A DNA stretch of 40,414 nt, from assembly GCA_026400735.1 (NCBI GenBank), contig JAPLOL010000068.1, forward strand, positions 1-40,414. Reading direction: 5' to 3'. The notes beneath the pieces were generated by a model that saw nothing but the letters and a program-made list of their open reading frames with translations, was not told the origin of the DNA and searched no databases. Within the stretch, counting starts at the first letter, position 1; every line of letters begins with the position of its first letter. Positions 22,263-30,893 of the stretch are shown here, in pieces. The stretch is from Alphaproteobacteria bacterium. GTDB taxonomy: Bacteria > Pseudomonadota > Alphaproteobacteria > Caulobacterales > Aquidulcibacteraceae. The translations under genes and the position numbers were made by a program.

Positions 22263-23963
22263 TCAGCGTCTGCCGCCGGGTTGCGCATTTTGCGCTGTTG
22301 GCAACGCTGCTGCGCTTTGGGCTGAGCGGGCGAGTTGGAGGAATTCGGCGCGCCAGCCGAATTCGTCTGTGCCGCGGGCTGATTGCGCTAAGCGGATGAC
22401 GTCATCGTAGCTGTAGCCAGTGCGCAGGAATTGGTCGTGGCGCAGGAGTTGGCCGTAGCCTGCGACTGCGGCCGCCCAACGTGTGGACTCTGGCGCTTGG
22501 TTGATGTTGGCGACGAAGTCGCTTTGGGTGATCGGACGTTCGATCAGGCGTGAGCGATCTTGGCCCGGCAGTTTGTAGCGAATGCGCAGGAAGGCGAGTT
22601 CGCTGGCGGTCGAGGGCGCAGCGCCTTCCCGTTGATAGCGCAGCGGATCGTTGAAGGTGGCGCCGCCGACGGGGACGATTTCGTAAATGGCGGTGACGGC
22701 GTGACCGGCGCCGATCTCGCCGGCGTCGACGCGATCGTTGTTGAAGTCCTCGCGGTTCAACATGCGGGTTTCGTAGCCGATGAGGCGATACTCGGCGACG
22801 CGAGCCGGATTGAACTCGACTTGTATCTTCACGTCGTTGGCGATCGTGAACATGTTCGAAGCCATCTCGTCGTGAAGAACGCGGCGCGCTTCGTTGATCG
22901 TATCGATGTAGGCGGCGTTGCCGTTGCCGTTTTGGGCGAGCGTTTGCATCAGCGCGTCGTTGTAGTTGCCGCTGCCGAAGCCGAGCACTGAGAGATAGAC
23001 GCCGGTGTCGCGCTTGCGCTCGACGAAGTCTTCCAGTTCTTCGGGGTTGTTGATGCCGACGTTGAAGTCACCGTCGGTGGCGATGATGACGCGGTTGACG
23101 CCGTTGCGGTCGAAGTTTTGCTCGGCCAGCGAATAGGCGAGGCGCAAGCCCTCGCCGCCTGCGGTTGAGCCGCCCGCGTGGAGGTTTTCCAAGGCTGCGA
23201 TGATGCGGCCGCGTTCGTTGCCGGCTGTTGGCGCCAGCACCGCGCCGGCTGCGCCTGCATAAACGACGATCGAGACGTGATCGCGCGCGTTGAGCTGTTC
23301 AACCAGCATGCGCATGCTTTGGATGACGAGCGGCAGCTTGTTGGCTTCGCCCATCGAGCCGGACACGTCGAGCAGGAGCGTGAGGTTCAGCGGCGGACGC
23401 TCGCGCGGGACGATGTTGTAGCCTTGCAGGCCAATGTGCACGAGTTGGCGCCCTTCCGCCCAAGGTGACGGCGTGACCGTGACGCTGGTGGAGAAGGGCT
23501 GCTCGCGCGATTGCGGCAGCGGATAATCGTAGCGGAAATAGTTGATCAGCTCTTCGGTCCGCACGGCGTCTTGCGGCGGCAAGCGGCCTTCGTTCAAAAA
23601 CCGGCGCGTGTTTGCGTAAGACGCGCTGTCGACGTCGATCGAGAACGTCGAGACGGGGTCTTCGGCGACCATGTGGATCGGATTGACGTCAACGTCTTCG
23701 TAATTTTCGCGATCGACATCGCCGGGCATTGGTTGCGGCGCGGTCTGCGCGTAGTTGCCGATGACGCCACCTATCGCAGCGCGTGAGCGGCCCATTTCCT
23801 GTGCCATGAGCGGCGAAGGCGGGGGTGGCGGTGGTGGCGATGGCAGAGGCGTGACGCTCTGGTCTTGAACTGGCGTTGGCTCTTGCGTCGCTGACTGTGA
23901 AGCGCACGCAGTTAGGAGTATCGCGCAAGCCAGTAGGCCCGCGCGCCGAGTATTGCGCAGCAT
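22263..23963 (-). CDS. YfbK-like von Willebrand factor A lipoprotein
   Basis: Lipoprotein of 566 residues. The signal MLRNTRRAGLLACAILLTAC ends in lipobox LTAC. A proline stretch (PLPSPPPPPPPSP) follows, then the YfbK N-terminal domain with DPVSTFSIDVDSASYANTRR and EELINYFRYDYP. The VWA domain has MIDAS motif DVSGSMGEANK plus ATDGDFNVG. The DUF3520-like C-terminus has LAFLRIRYKLPG and SYDDVIRLAQSARG. Family members are surface or periplasmic proteins of unknown partner, binding ligands through the MIDAS metal. ATG 23963 is preceded by GGGAGGG. Alternative longer starts lack a signal peptide. Confidence 0.9.
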   Translation of the reverse strand: MLRNTRRAGLLACAILLTACASQSATQEPTPVQDQSVTPLPSPPPPPPPSPLMAQEMGRSRAAIGGVIGNYAQTAPQPMPGDVDRENYEDVDVNPIHMVAEDPVSTFSIDVDSASYANTRRFLNEGRLPPQDAVRTEELINYFRYDYPLPQSREQPFSTSVTVTPSPWAEGRQLVHIGLQGYNIVPRERPPLNLTLLLDVSGSMGEANKLPLVIQSMRMLVEQLNARDHVSIVVYAGAAGAVLAPTAGNERGRIIAALENLHAGGSTAGGEGLRLAYSLAEQNFDRNGVNRVIIATDGDFNVGINNPEELEDFVERKRDTGVYLSVLGFGSGNYNDALMQTLAQNGNGNAAYIDTINEARRVLHDEMASNMFTIANDVKIQVEFNPARVAEYRLIGYETRMLNREDFNNDRVDAGEIGAGHAVTAIYEIVPVGGATFNDPLRYQREGAAPSTASELAFLRIRYKLPGQDRSRLIERPITQSDFVANINQAPESTRWAAAVAGYGQLLRHDQFLRTGYSYDDVIRLAQSARGTDEFGWRAEFLQLARSAQSAAALPTAQNAQPGGRR

Positions 23964-24108
23964 GACGTTTCCCTCCCGAACCGTCCTCAAACGGTTTGTT
24001 GACGCGGTAAGCGGAGCGCTCCGATCGCGACCAAGGTGAGGCAAGTGCGCGGCGTTTTGCGTACACAGGCGCGTGCTCACGCGCTTGTGTGCAAAACGCA
24101 TCGCTTCA

Positions 24109-24144
24109 GTCATTCCAGATCACGCTTCGCGTGTCTGGAATGAC
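24109..24144. repeat. Hairpin repeat of the GTCATTCC family
   Basis: GTCATTCCAGA and TCTGGAATGAC with inner ACGC/GCGT form a near-perfect hairpin directly after the DUF885 stop. Its ends match the larger element at 5016-5122. It may work as the 3' end of the DUF885 transcript. Confidence 0.75.
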
Positions 24145-24151
24145 TCGGTTG

Positions 24152-26041
24152 CTAGCGCCGGTTGCGTTCGCGTTCGGCGGCGCGGCGTTGCTGGGGAATC
24201 CAATCGTGCACGAGGGTGTCGAGCACGCCGAGCGGCACTTCGCCATGCAGCAACACTGCGTCGTGGAAGCCGCGCAGGTCGAAATCGGCGCCGAGTTCGT
24301 TGCGGGCTTCTTCGCGTAGTCGGGCGATTTCGCGGCGGCCAAGCTCGTAGCCGCAGGCTTGGCCGGGCCAAACGATGTAGCGATCTACTTCCGTGGCGAC
24401 GACGCCGGGCAGGTCGCCTGTGGTTTGCGCGACATAGTCGATGGCTTGTTGGCGCGACCAGCCTTTGGCATGGAGGCCGGTGTCGACGACGAGCCGCACG
24501 GCGCGCCAGAGCTGCCAGCGCAGATAACCGATGCGGCCGGCGGGATCGCCTTCGTGAAAGCCCTGTTCGTCGGCGAGTTGCTCAGCGTAGAGCGCCCAGC
24601 CTTCGGCGTATGCGTTAAACGAGATCATGCGCCGCAGCAGCGGCTGGTCGGGAATTTCCTGCGCGAGCGCGATCTGGAAGTGGTGGCCGGGCACGGCCTC
24701 GTGGAAATCCTGGGTCGGCAGATCGATGCGCGTCATTTCGGCGAGACTGCGCATGTTGATGTAGTAGATGCCGGGGGTGGAGCCATCGAGCGACGGCGGG
24801 TTGTAATAGGCGCCCGGAGCGCCGGCCTCCGCGAACGCGGGCACGCGGCGGACTTCAAGGCGCGCTTGCGGGAGGCGGCCGAACCATTGCGGCGCGCGCT
24901 CCATGACGCGGTTCACGCGCGCTTGCACGTCGGCGATGAGTTGGGCGCGGCCGGCGTCGCTGTCTTCGTATTGGTAGCGTGGATCGGCGGTGAGTTGCGC
25001 GAGGCGTTGGCCGGCCGTGCCTTCGGTGAGGCCGAGGCGGCGGAGCGCGATGTCGAGTTCGCGGTTCAACGCGGCGACGCGGTCAAGACCGATGCGGTGG
25101 ATCTGATCGGGCGTGAGATCGCTGGTGGTTTCGATCTTCAGAGCCGCGGCGTAATATTCGGCGCCCTGTGGGAGGTTTGAAACGCCGGGCGCGTCGCTGG
25201 CGCGGGGGCGCTCGGCGCGCACCCAGGCGAGCGCACGCTGGTGCGCAGGCAGAACGTGATCGCGGACGATAGCTTCGGCGCGGGCGAGCAGGACTTGGTT
25301 GTCGCGCTCGATGACGGTGCGGCGTTCGGGGTTTTGTTCGCGCGCTGCAATGGCTTCAAGCTTCGTGCGAAAGCCGGTGATGTAAACTTGGCTAACGGGC
25401 GACTGACGCAGGATGGATTCCAGCATGCCGGCGACGGTGTCGAGAATGAAGCCCGGCGGGCGCACGCCGAGGGCTGCGTCGGCGCGGGCGCGATCGGTTT
25501 CTTGATCGATCGCATCGGCGACAGCGCGCAGGCGCGTGAGATAGGCTTCAGCTGACGCAGTATCGGTGACGTCGTGACGTTCATCGAGAAATGAAGGCAG
25601 CGTGATGAAAGCGCTATCCATTTGATTGATGACATAAGGATGCGCGCCGCCGAGCGGGCCGAAGTCGCCGTAGTTGAATGCGGCGCCGCCAGCGGCGTTG
25701 CCGAACTGATCGCGCAGCACGTTGTAGGTGAGGCGGTCCTCGTCATTGAGGCGGCTGACATCGAGCGAGCGAAGTTCTGCGTAACGACGGATCGCGGCGC
25801 TGCGGCGTGCTTCGAGCGCGACGCTCGAGCGATCGTCGAGGCGATCATTGTAGTGTCCGCCAGCGGCATCGTCGGAGACGCCGGTCTGCGACGCCGTCTC
25901 AGGGCTGTCAGCCAGGATCTCGCGTGTCCAATCGGCGAGTTTGCCTTCGAACGCGCTCATCGGCTGAGCCCCGCGTGGACCACAGCTCGCCACCAGCGAT
26001 AGTCCCAGGACCACGGCGCACGCCCAACGGATCGGCTTCAT
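24152..26041 (-). CDS. DUF885 family lipoprotein, putative metal-dependent peptidase
   Basis: Protein of 629 residues with signal MKPIRWACAVVLGLSLVASC (lipobox VASC). DUF885 features are clear: HEAVPGHHFQIAL, which is the HExxxGHH-type metal motif, FNAYAEGWALYAEQL supplying a further ligand Glu, and the C-terminal YIVWPGQACGYELGRREI. These proteins are predicted zinc peptidases related to carboxypeptidase Taq and M3-like folds and are often exported in alphaproteobacteria; few have known substrates. The length is normal. It is divergent from sapC. Confidence 0.9.
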   Translation of the reverse strand: MKPIRWACAVVLGLSLVASCGPRGAQPMSAFEGKLADWTREILADSPETASQTGVSDDAAGGHYNDRLDDRSSVALEARRSAAIRRYAELRSLDVSRLNDEDRLTYNVLRDQFGNAAGGAAFNYGDFGPLGGAHPYVINQMDSAFITLPSFLDERHDVTDTASAEAYLTRLRAVADAIDQETDRARADAALGVRPPGFILDTVAGMLESILRQSPVSQVYITGFRTKLEAIAAREQNPERRTVIERDNQVLLARAEAIVRDHVLPAHQRALAWVRAERPRASDAPGVSNLPQGAEYYAAALKIETTSDLTPDQIHRIGLDRVAALNRELDIALRRLGLTEGTAGQRLAQLTADPRYQYEDSDAGRAQLIADVQARVNRVMERAPQWFGRLPQARLEVRRVPAFAEAGAPGAYYNPPSLDGSTPGIYYINMRSLAEMTRIDLPTQDFHEAVPGHHFQIALAQEIPDQPLLRRMISFNAYAEGWALYAEQLADEQGFHEGDPAGRIGYLRWQLWRAVRLVVDTGLHAKGWSRQQAIDYVAQTTGDLPGVVATEVDRYIVWPGQACGYELGRREIARLREEARNELGADFDLRGFHDAVLLHGEVPLGVLDTLVHDWIPQQRRAAERERNRR

Positions 26042-26214
26042 TTATTCCCTCAACAGGCAGGTTGCGCCGCTGTAAGGCGCGGGGCCGGGAATAGCATGCG
26101 CCGCGACTGAGAAAAGGGCCGCCCATGGCAGTTGTTTTGCGCTAACGTGTTGCGGAAACCGCGCATTCGTGGTTTGGACGGCCCCTTAGTGGTAGGGAAC
26201 TCGCGGAGACGACC

Positions 26215-27012
26215 ATGACAACCGCCCAAGGCGGCCAGCAGACGCTGGGCAAAATCCTTTTCTACAACCAGCTCGAGCCGCTTTCAGTTGAAAAGCATGG
26301 CAAGCTGGGTGTGAGCCAGGTCAGCAATCCGTTTGCGTTCCTCGCTGACACGCACCTTGTTCCGTTGACGGTCGACGAGTTTGGACTCGCCGCTGTTTGC
26401 TATCCGATCATTTTCGACACGCAGTCGAAGACGCCGCTGGCGGTGATGGGTCTGCGTCCGGGCATGAACGTGTTCTTGGGCGCCGATGGCTCACTCGACC
26501 CGGAAGTTTATCTCCCGGCGTTCGCGCGCCGCTATCCGTTCCTGCCGATCCTGGCCAACCAAAGCCAAGAGAAGGGCAACGAAGATCGCGTTCTCGTCTG
26601 CATCGATCGCTCGGCGAAGATGCTGTCGTCGACGCCTGAGCTGCCGTTCTTCGAGGGCGATAAGCCTTCGCGTTACACGCAAGAGGCAATCCAATTCTGC
26701 CGCGAGTTCGACATGCTGGGTAAGCGCACCCAGGAATTCGTGAAGCTGATGGATCAGCACGGTCTGTTTGAAGCGACGCCGCTGGCTCTGCCGCGCGCGA
26801 AAGCCGACGGCACGCCGGACGAGCCGACCAAGCTCGGCGAATATCTGCGTATCTCGGAAGCCAAACTCAACGCGTTGCCGAAGGAAGTCTTCCTTGAGCT
26901 GCGCGACAAGGGCGTCACGGCTGTGATGCACGCTCACCTGCTCTCGCTCGGCCTGTGGCCGAAGATCCTGAGCCGCGCTGCGCGCATTCAGGCTTCGACG
27001 CCGCTTCGCTGA
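26215..27012 (+). CDS. SapC family protein
   Basis: SapC-type protein of 265 residues, first described next to S-layer protein genes in Campylobacter and widespread in Caulobacterales and other alphaproteobacteria. Typical elements include FLADTHLVPLTVDEFGLAA, a YPIIF segment, LAVMGLRPGMNVFL, YLPAFARRYPFLPI, and CIDRSAKMLS. The C-terminal domain holds RISEAKLNALPKEVFLELRD. There is no signal peptide. Function in the cell is not established, and no S-layer gene is visible here. A strong terminator follows. Confidence 0.88.
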   Translation: MTTAQGGQQTLGKILFYNQLEPLSVEKHGKLGVSQVSNPFAFLADTHLVPLTVDEFGLAAVCYPIIFDTQSKTPLAVMGLRPGMNVFLGADGSLDPEVYLPAFARRYPFLPILANQSQEKGNEDRVLVCIDRSAKMLSSTPELPFFEGDKPSRYTQEAIQFCREFDMLGKRTQEFVKLMDQHGLFEATPLALPRAKADGTPDEPTKLGEYLRISEAKLNALPKEVFLELRDKGVTAVMHAHLLSLGLWPKILSRAARIQASTPLR

Positions 27013-27035
27013 GCGCGGGCTTAGACTGAGTTCAG

Positions 27036-27066
27036 AAACGCCCCTCGGAAACGAGGGGCGTTTTTC
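27036..27066 (+). terminator. Terminator of sapC
   Basis: ACGCCCCTCG and CGAGGGGCGT form a perfect 10-bp stem with loop GAAA, followed by TTTTTC. It starts 24 bases after the sapC stop. This is the clearest intrinsic terminator in the window. Confidence 0.92.
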
Positions 27067-27153
27067 TTTGGGCCGCACCGGTAACTGGGCGGTGCGGTGG
27101 CGCGAATGGCCTTGTGCGGGCGAGCCGCATTGGCCTCCGGCGGTTCAGCCTGT

Positions 27154-29301
27154 ATGCGCGTAATCATGGTCCGTTTTGCCGCGCTCGCGGCCTTCCTCCT
27201 GAGCCTCCTCGCTGTTTCGCCGGCGTTCGCGCAGCCCTTGCCGGGGCCGAGGCAGGTGCAGGCGGAGCTGCATTCGTCGCGCGCTGCTGTGGCGCCCGGT
27301 GAGCGCTTTACCGTGGTGCTGCGCGAGACGATCAATCAGGGCTGGCACACTTACTGGCGCAATCCCGGCGATAGCGGTGAACCTACGCAGCTGACGTGGA
27401 CGTTGCCGACAGGCTGGCGCGCGGGAGAGATTCAATGGCCGGCTCCTGAGGCGGTGCCGTTCTCGATCCTCGTGAACTATGGCTACGAGGGCGAGGTTCT
27501 CTTTCCTGTTGAGATCAGCGTGCCGGCGAATGCGCGGCCTGGCTCGACCGTGACGCTCACGGCGGCGGCGTATTGGCTTGTGTGTTCGGACGTGTGCGTG
27601 CCGGAGGATGCGACGCTGACGCTGAGCGTACCGGTGGCTGCGCAAGGGCGCGATGATCCGCAGTGGGCCGCGCGTGTGGCGGACGCGGTGGCGAATATTC
27701 CGCGTCGCGATCCGCAAGTCACGGCGTCGATTGCTCCCGGAAGCCCTGCGCAACTGCAAGTGAATGCACCTATTCCTGGCGCAACTGCGTTTCGAGACGT
27801 CCGTTTCTTTCCGTTTGATCGCGGTGTGATCAAGGCGGCGGTTGCGCAAGCGCCGCGCGCGAATGAGTCCGGTCAAATCCTTTTGAATCTTACACCAGAT
27901 CTCAATGACAATCTCGGCCAAGCTCCGCTTAACGGCGTTGTGGTTTTTAAAGCAGAGGTCGGCGGGCGCTGGCGCGCGTTTGCATTTGAGATTGCCGCCG
28001 AACCTGGCGCTGCCGTTTCTTCAGAAGGCTATGCGCCAGTCGCGTTCTCCGACGACTATCCCCTAGCGGACCTGGAGCGCGGCTCTGCTGGCGGCGGCGC
28101 TGTTGCCCCAAGCGCGGAACCCCTCACGAGCGTTGCTCTGCTCGCGGCTCTGGGCTTGGCATTTCTCGGTGGGTTGATCCTCAACATTATGCCGTGCGTG
28201 TTACCCGTGCTTTCGGTGAAGGCGCTGCAATTTGCGGGTGGCGTACAGAGCGGCGACGCGCGGCGTCACGGCGTGCTCTATTTCGCCGGCGTGATGGTAA
28301 CGTTCCTGGCGCTGGCGGGCGTGCTGATCGCGTTGCGCGGTGCAGGTGAGGCGGTGGGTTGGGGCTTCCAGCTGCAGGCGCCGTGGATGACGAGCGCGCT
28401 GGCGCTGCTGTTCTTTGTCATCGGTTTGAATTTGCTCAGCGTGTTTGAGTTTGGTTCGAGTGCGCAGAATGTCGGTGCAGGCTTAGCTTCGCGCGGTGGC
28501 GACATGGGCGCGTTCTTTACGGGTGCGCTTGCGGTGATTGCGGCGACGCCGTGCACGGCGCCGTTCATGGCCGGCGCAATTGGCGCGGCGCTGACGCAAT
28601 CGGCGCTCACGACCTTGGTGATCTTCGCGGCGCTTGGTCTTGGCTTCGCGCTGCCGTTGACGTTGCTGCACTTTGCGCCTGGCTTGCAGCGGCTCATTCC
28701 GAAGCCTGGCGCATGGATGGAGCGCGCGAAGAATGTGCTCGCGTTCCCGATGTTCGGCGCTGCGGTTTGGTTGGTCTGGGTGCTGACGCAGCAAACGGGC
28801 GCTGACGGTGCGCTCTCGTTGCTCACGTTGCTTGTGTCGGTGACGTTCCTAATTTTGTCGGCGCGCTGGGGGCGGATGTGGCTCGTAATCGGTGCGCTGC
28901 AGTTGGTGATCACCGGCGCGTTTATCTGGAAACCGCTCGTAGGCGTGGAAACGCATGAGGTGGTCGCGTCCGAGCCGTGGAGCGCGGCGCGCGTGACTGA
29001 GCTGCAGGGCGAAGGGCGCGCGGTGTTCGTGAACTTCACGGCGGCTTGGTGCGTGACGTGTAAGGTCAATGAAGTGACTGCGTTCACGCCGCGCGTTGCA
29101 AGCGCGATGTCGGATAGCAACACCGCGTATCTTGTCGGTGATTGGACCAATCGCGATGGCGATATCGCGGCGGCGCTGGCGGAGCATGGACGCGCGGGCG
29201 TGCCGCTCTATTTGTACTATCCTGCTGATGGAGGTGCGCCGCGGGTGTTGCCGCAGGTGCTGACTGAAGGCCTGTTGCTGCAAACGGTTGAGGGAGAATG
29301 A
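27154..29301 (+). CDS. DsbD/ScsB-like thiol:disulfide interchange protein
   Basis: Protein of about 715 residues that moves reducing power from cytoplasmic thioredoxin across the inner membrane. After a signal peptide (MVRFAALAAFLLSLLAVSPA) comes a large DsbC-like N-terminal domain of the ScsB kind, with AYWLVCSDVCVPEDATLTLS carrying a Cys pair. The membrane domain has the two conserved Cys in ILNIMPCVLPVLSVK and AATPCTAPFMAG. The C-terminal thioredoxin domain has WCVTC with Cys633 and Cys636. The start is uncertain between 27154, 27166 and further upstream. Its stop overlaps the start of the redoxin gene (ATGA), which is a likely electron acceptor. Confidence 0.92.
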   Translation: MRVIMVRFAALAAFLLSLLAVSPAFAQPLPGPRQVQAELHSSRAAVAPGERFTVVLRETINQGWHTYWRNPGDSGEPTQLTWTLPTGWRAGEIQWPAPEAVPFSILVNYGYEGEVLFPVEISVPANARPGSTVTLTAAAYWLVCSDVCVPEDATLTLSVPVAAQGRDDPQWAARVADAVANIPRRDPQVTASIAPGSPAQLQVNAPIPGATAFRDVRFFPFDRGVIKAAVAQAPRANESGQILLNLTPDLNDNLGQAPLNGVVVFKAEVGGRWRAFAFEIAAEPGAAVSSEGYAPVAFSDDYPLADLERGSAGGGAVAPSAEPLTSVALLAALGLAFLGGLILNIMPCVLPVLSVKALQFAGGVQSGDARRHGVLYFAGVMVTFLALAGVLIALRGAGEAVGWGFQLQAPWMTSALALLFFVIGLNLLSVFEFGSSAQNVGAGLASRGGDMGAFFTGALAVIAATPCTAPFMAGAIGAALTQSALTTLVIFAALGLGFALPLTLLHFAPGLQRLIPKPGAWMERAKNVLAFPMFGAAVWLVWVLTQQTGADGALSLLTLLVSVTFLILSARWGRMWLVIGALQLVITGAFIWKPLVGVETHEVVASEPWSAARVTELQGEGRAVFVNFTAAWCVTCKVNEVTAFTPRVASAMSDSNTAYLVGDWTNRDGDIAAALAEHGRAGVPLYLYYPADGGAPRVLPQVLTEGLLLQTVEGE

Positions 29302-29930
29302 TGGTGGTGTCGAGACGTTCGTTCTTGCTTGGCGGCGCGGCTGTGTTGGCGCTAGCGGCGTGTGGTGCGCCCGCGAACGTGGAGCATGTCGCGTCTGGTG
29401 CGCAGGCGCCGGCGTTTTCGGTTGCCGATGCGACGGGCGCGGTACGCATGCTTGCGGAGTTCGCGGGGCAGAACGTTATTCTGGAATGGACCAACAACGG
29501 CTGCCCATACGTGCGCAAGCACTATGATGCGGGCAACATGCAGGCGTTGCAGCGCGACGCGGCGGCGCGTGGCTGGACGTGGTTGCAAGTGATTTCCTCG
29601 GCGCCGGGCGAGCAAGGCTATCTGGACGGGCCAGGTGCTTTGGCGCGAGTGCAAACTGAACAAGCCACGGTGACGGCGACGTTGCTTGATGGCGCTGGCG
29701 CGATGGGACGTGCGTACGGCGCGCTTAACACACCGCAAATGGTGATGATCAACGGCGAAGGCCGGATCATCTATCAAGGCGCGATCGATGATCACCCGTC
29801 AGCGCGGCCAGAAACGCTCGAAGGCGCGACGAATTATGTGCGCGCGGCGTGGGCGGACATGGATGCAGGGCGTGCAGTGCAGATCGCGCAGACGACGCCG
29901 TACGGGTGCAGCGTTAAGTACGCTGCTTAA
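29298..29930 (+). CDS. Exported redoxin-domain protein coupled to DsbD
   Basis: Thioredoxin-fold protein of 210 residues. The first 25 residues carry a twin-arginine-like SRRSFLLGGAAVLALAAC, which also reads as a lipobox, so it is probably exported and lipidated. The redox site is single-Cys, EWTNNGCPYVRKHYDAGNMQ, and a second Cys lies near the end in TPYGCSVKYAA; these could pair. The ALNTPQMVMINGEGRIIYQG segment contains the cis-Pro region. Such proteins recur next to ScsB-like DsbD genes in alphaproteobacteria, which suggests they are its periplasmic partners, perhaps peroxidase-like. ATG 29298 overlaps the dsbD stop, with GAGGGAGA upstream; ATG 29301 follows in frame. Confidence 0.85.
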   Translation: MMVVSRRSFLLGGAAVLALAACGAPANVEHVASGAQAPAFSVADATGAVRMLAEFAGQNVILEWTNNGCPYVRKHYDAGNMQALQRDAAARGWTWLQVISSAPGEQGYLDGPGALARVQTEQATVTATLLDGAGAMGRAYGALNTPQMVMINGEGRIIYQGAIDDHPSARPETLEGATNYVRAAWADMDAGRAVQIAQTTPYGCSVKYAA

Positions 29931-29933
29931 GTC

Positions 29934-30335
29934 TTAGCGCAGAGCGATGTTGCGTTCTTCGGCGCGGTCGGCGGCGGCTGAGGCGGCGAGAGGGGCGAGC
30001 ATGACGGTGTCTTCCATCAGCACGCGTAGATTCATGAACGCGGCGTCCTGCTCGGCCGTGGTGTCAGCGGCGGAAAATTCGGCGGCGCGTTCGCGGGCGT
30101 CGCTGGCTATGCTTTGAAAGATGCACGGCATGTCTTGACCGACGCCGGCGTTGCGCAGCGATGCGGACAAGCGGTCCGCGTCAGCTGAGAACGTCTCGAT
30201 GCGGCTGACAAAATCAGGCGACATGGTGCTGACGATGGATAATGCGCGCGCTTCGGCTTCGATGTCGGTCGACATCTTCGGGATGTCGCCGAGGCTGGCG
30301 ACGTTAAACGCAACCAAAGCGAGACACGTGAGCAT
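29934..30335 (-). CDS. Small secreted protein, tandem paralogue A
   Basis: Protein of 133 residues with a short N-terminal hydrophobic segment (MLTCLALVAFNVASLG), then a helical, Ala/Glu/Asp-rich body. It shares a clear pattern with the next gene: EAEAR-L near residue 30, SASLRNAGVGQDMPCIFQSI, then ADTTAEQDAAFMNLRVLMED and APLAASAAAD. The single conserved Cys in the body sits in PCIF. I do not recognise the family. AGGAAC lies nine bases before ATG 30335. Four bases separate its stop from that of the convergent redoxin gene. Confidence 0.6.
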   Translation of the reverse strand: MLTCLALVAFNVASLGDIPKMSTDIEAEARALSIVSTMSPDFVSRIETFSADADRLSASLRNAGVGQDMPCIFQSIASDARERAAEFSAADTTAEQDAAFMNLRVLMEDTVMLAPLAASAAADRAEERNIALR

Positions 30336-30389
30336 AAGCCGAGTTCCTTTGCACGCAGGCCCTGCCGCAAGAGCAAAAGCGGCGCCGGG

Positions 30390-30773
30390 TTACTGGTGTG
30401 CGGCTTGAGCGTCGGCGACCGCTGCTGCGGCCATCGGTGCGATCAGGATGGCGTCGTCGAGCAGGGCGCGAAGGGCGCTGAAGGCCATGTCGCGTTCGGT
30501 GGGGGTGTCTGCCTCTTGAAGCTCGTGCATGTGGACGAGCGCGTCTTGGGAAATGCCGTGGAAGATGCAGGGAAGGTCTTGAGCAACGCCGAGCGCGCGC
30601 AGCGATGCGGAGAGCTCCTCTGAATCCTGGGAGAAGTCCTGGATGCCGGCCAGGAAGGTTGGGGTGATCTCGGTTTGAGCCGTCAGGGTGCGGGCTTCGG
30701 CCTCGACCTCGGCGGCCAGGGACGGAAGCTCGGCAGCGCCGACGGTAAGCATCAAAGCGATACAGGTAATCAT
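30390..30773 (-). CDS. Small secreted protein, tandem paralogue B
   Basis: Protein of 127 residues, paralogue of the gene at 29934-30335 and in the same orientation, 54 bases upstream of it. It begins MITCIALMLTVGAAELPSLA and holds SASLRALGVAQDLPCIFHGI and ADTPTERDMAFSALRALLDD, then APMAAAAVAD. About half the aligned positions are identical by eye. The body should be mainly alpha-helical. The conserved Cys in PCIF and the TC near the N-terminus are shared. GAGG precedes ATG 30773. Divergent from hisS. No function is suggested by sequence. Confidence 0.6.
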   Translation of the reverse strand: MITCIALMLTVGAAELPSLAAEVEAEARTLTAQTEITPTFLAGIQDFSQDSEELSASLRALGVAQDLPCIFHGISQDALVHMHELQEADTPTERDMAFSALRALLDDAILIAPMAAAAVADAQAAHQ

Positions 30774-30893
30774 GGGGTGGACCTCTTCGCCTGAGAGGCG
30801 AGCAAGGGTCAGGCCACTCGCCTGGGCCGGGGACGGCTTGCGGGAAGGCCCGCCAATCCCTAATCCCCAGGTCCTAGCCTGAGCACCTGCAAC

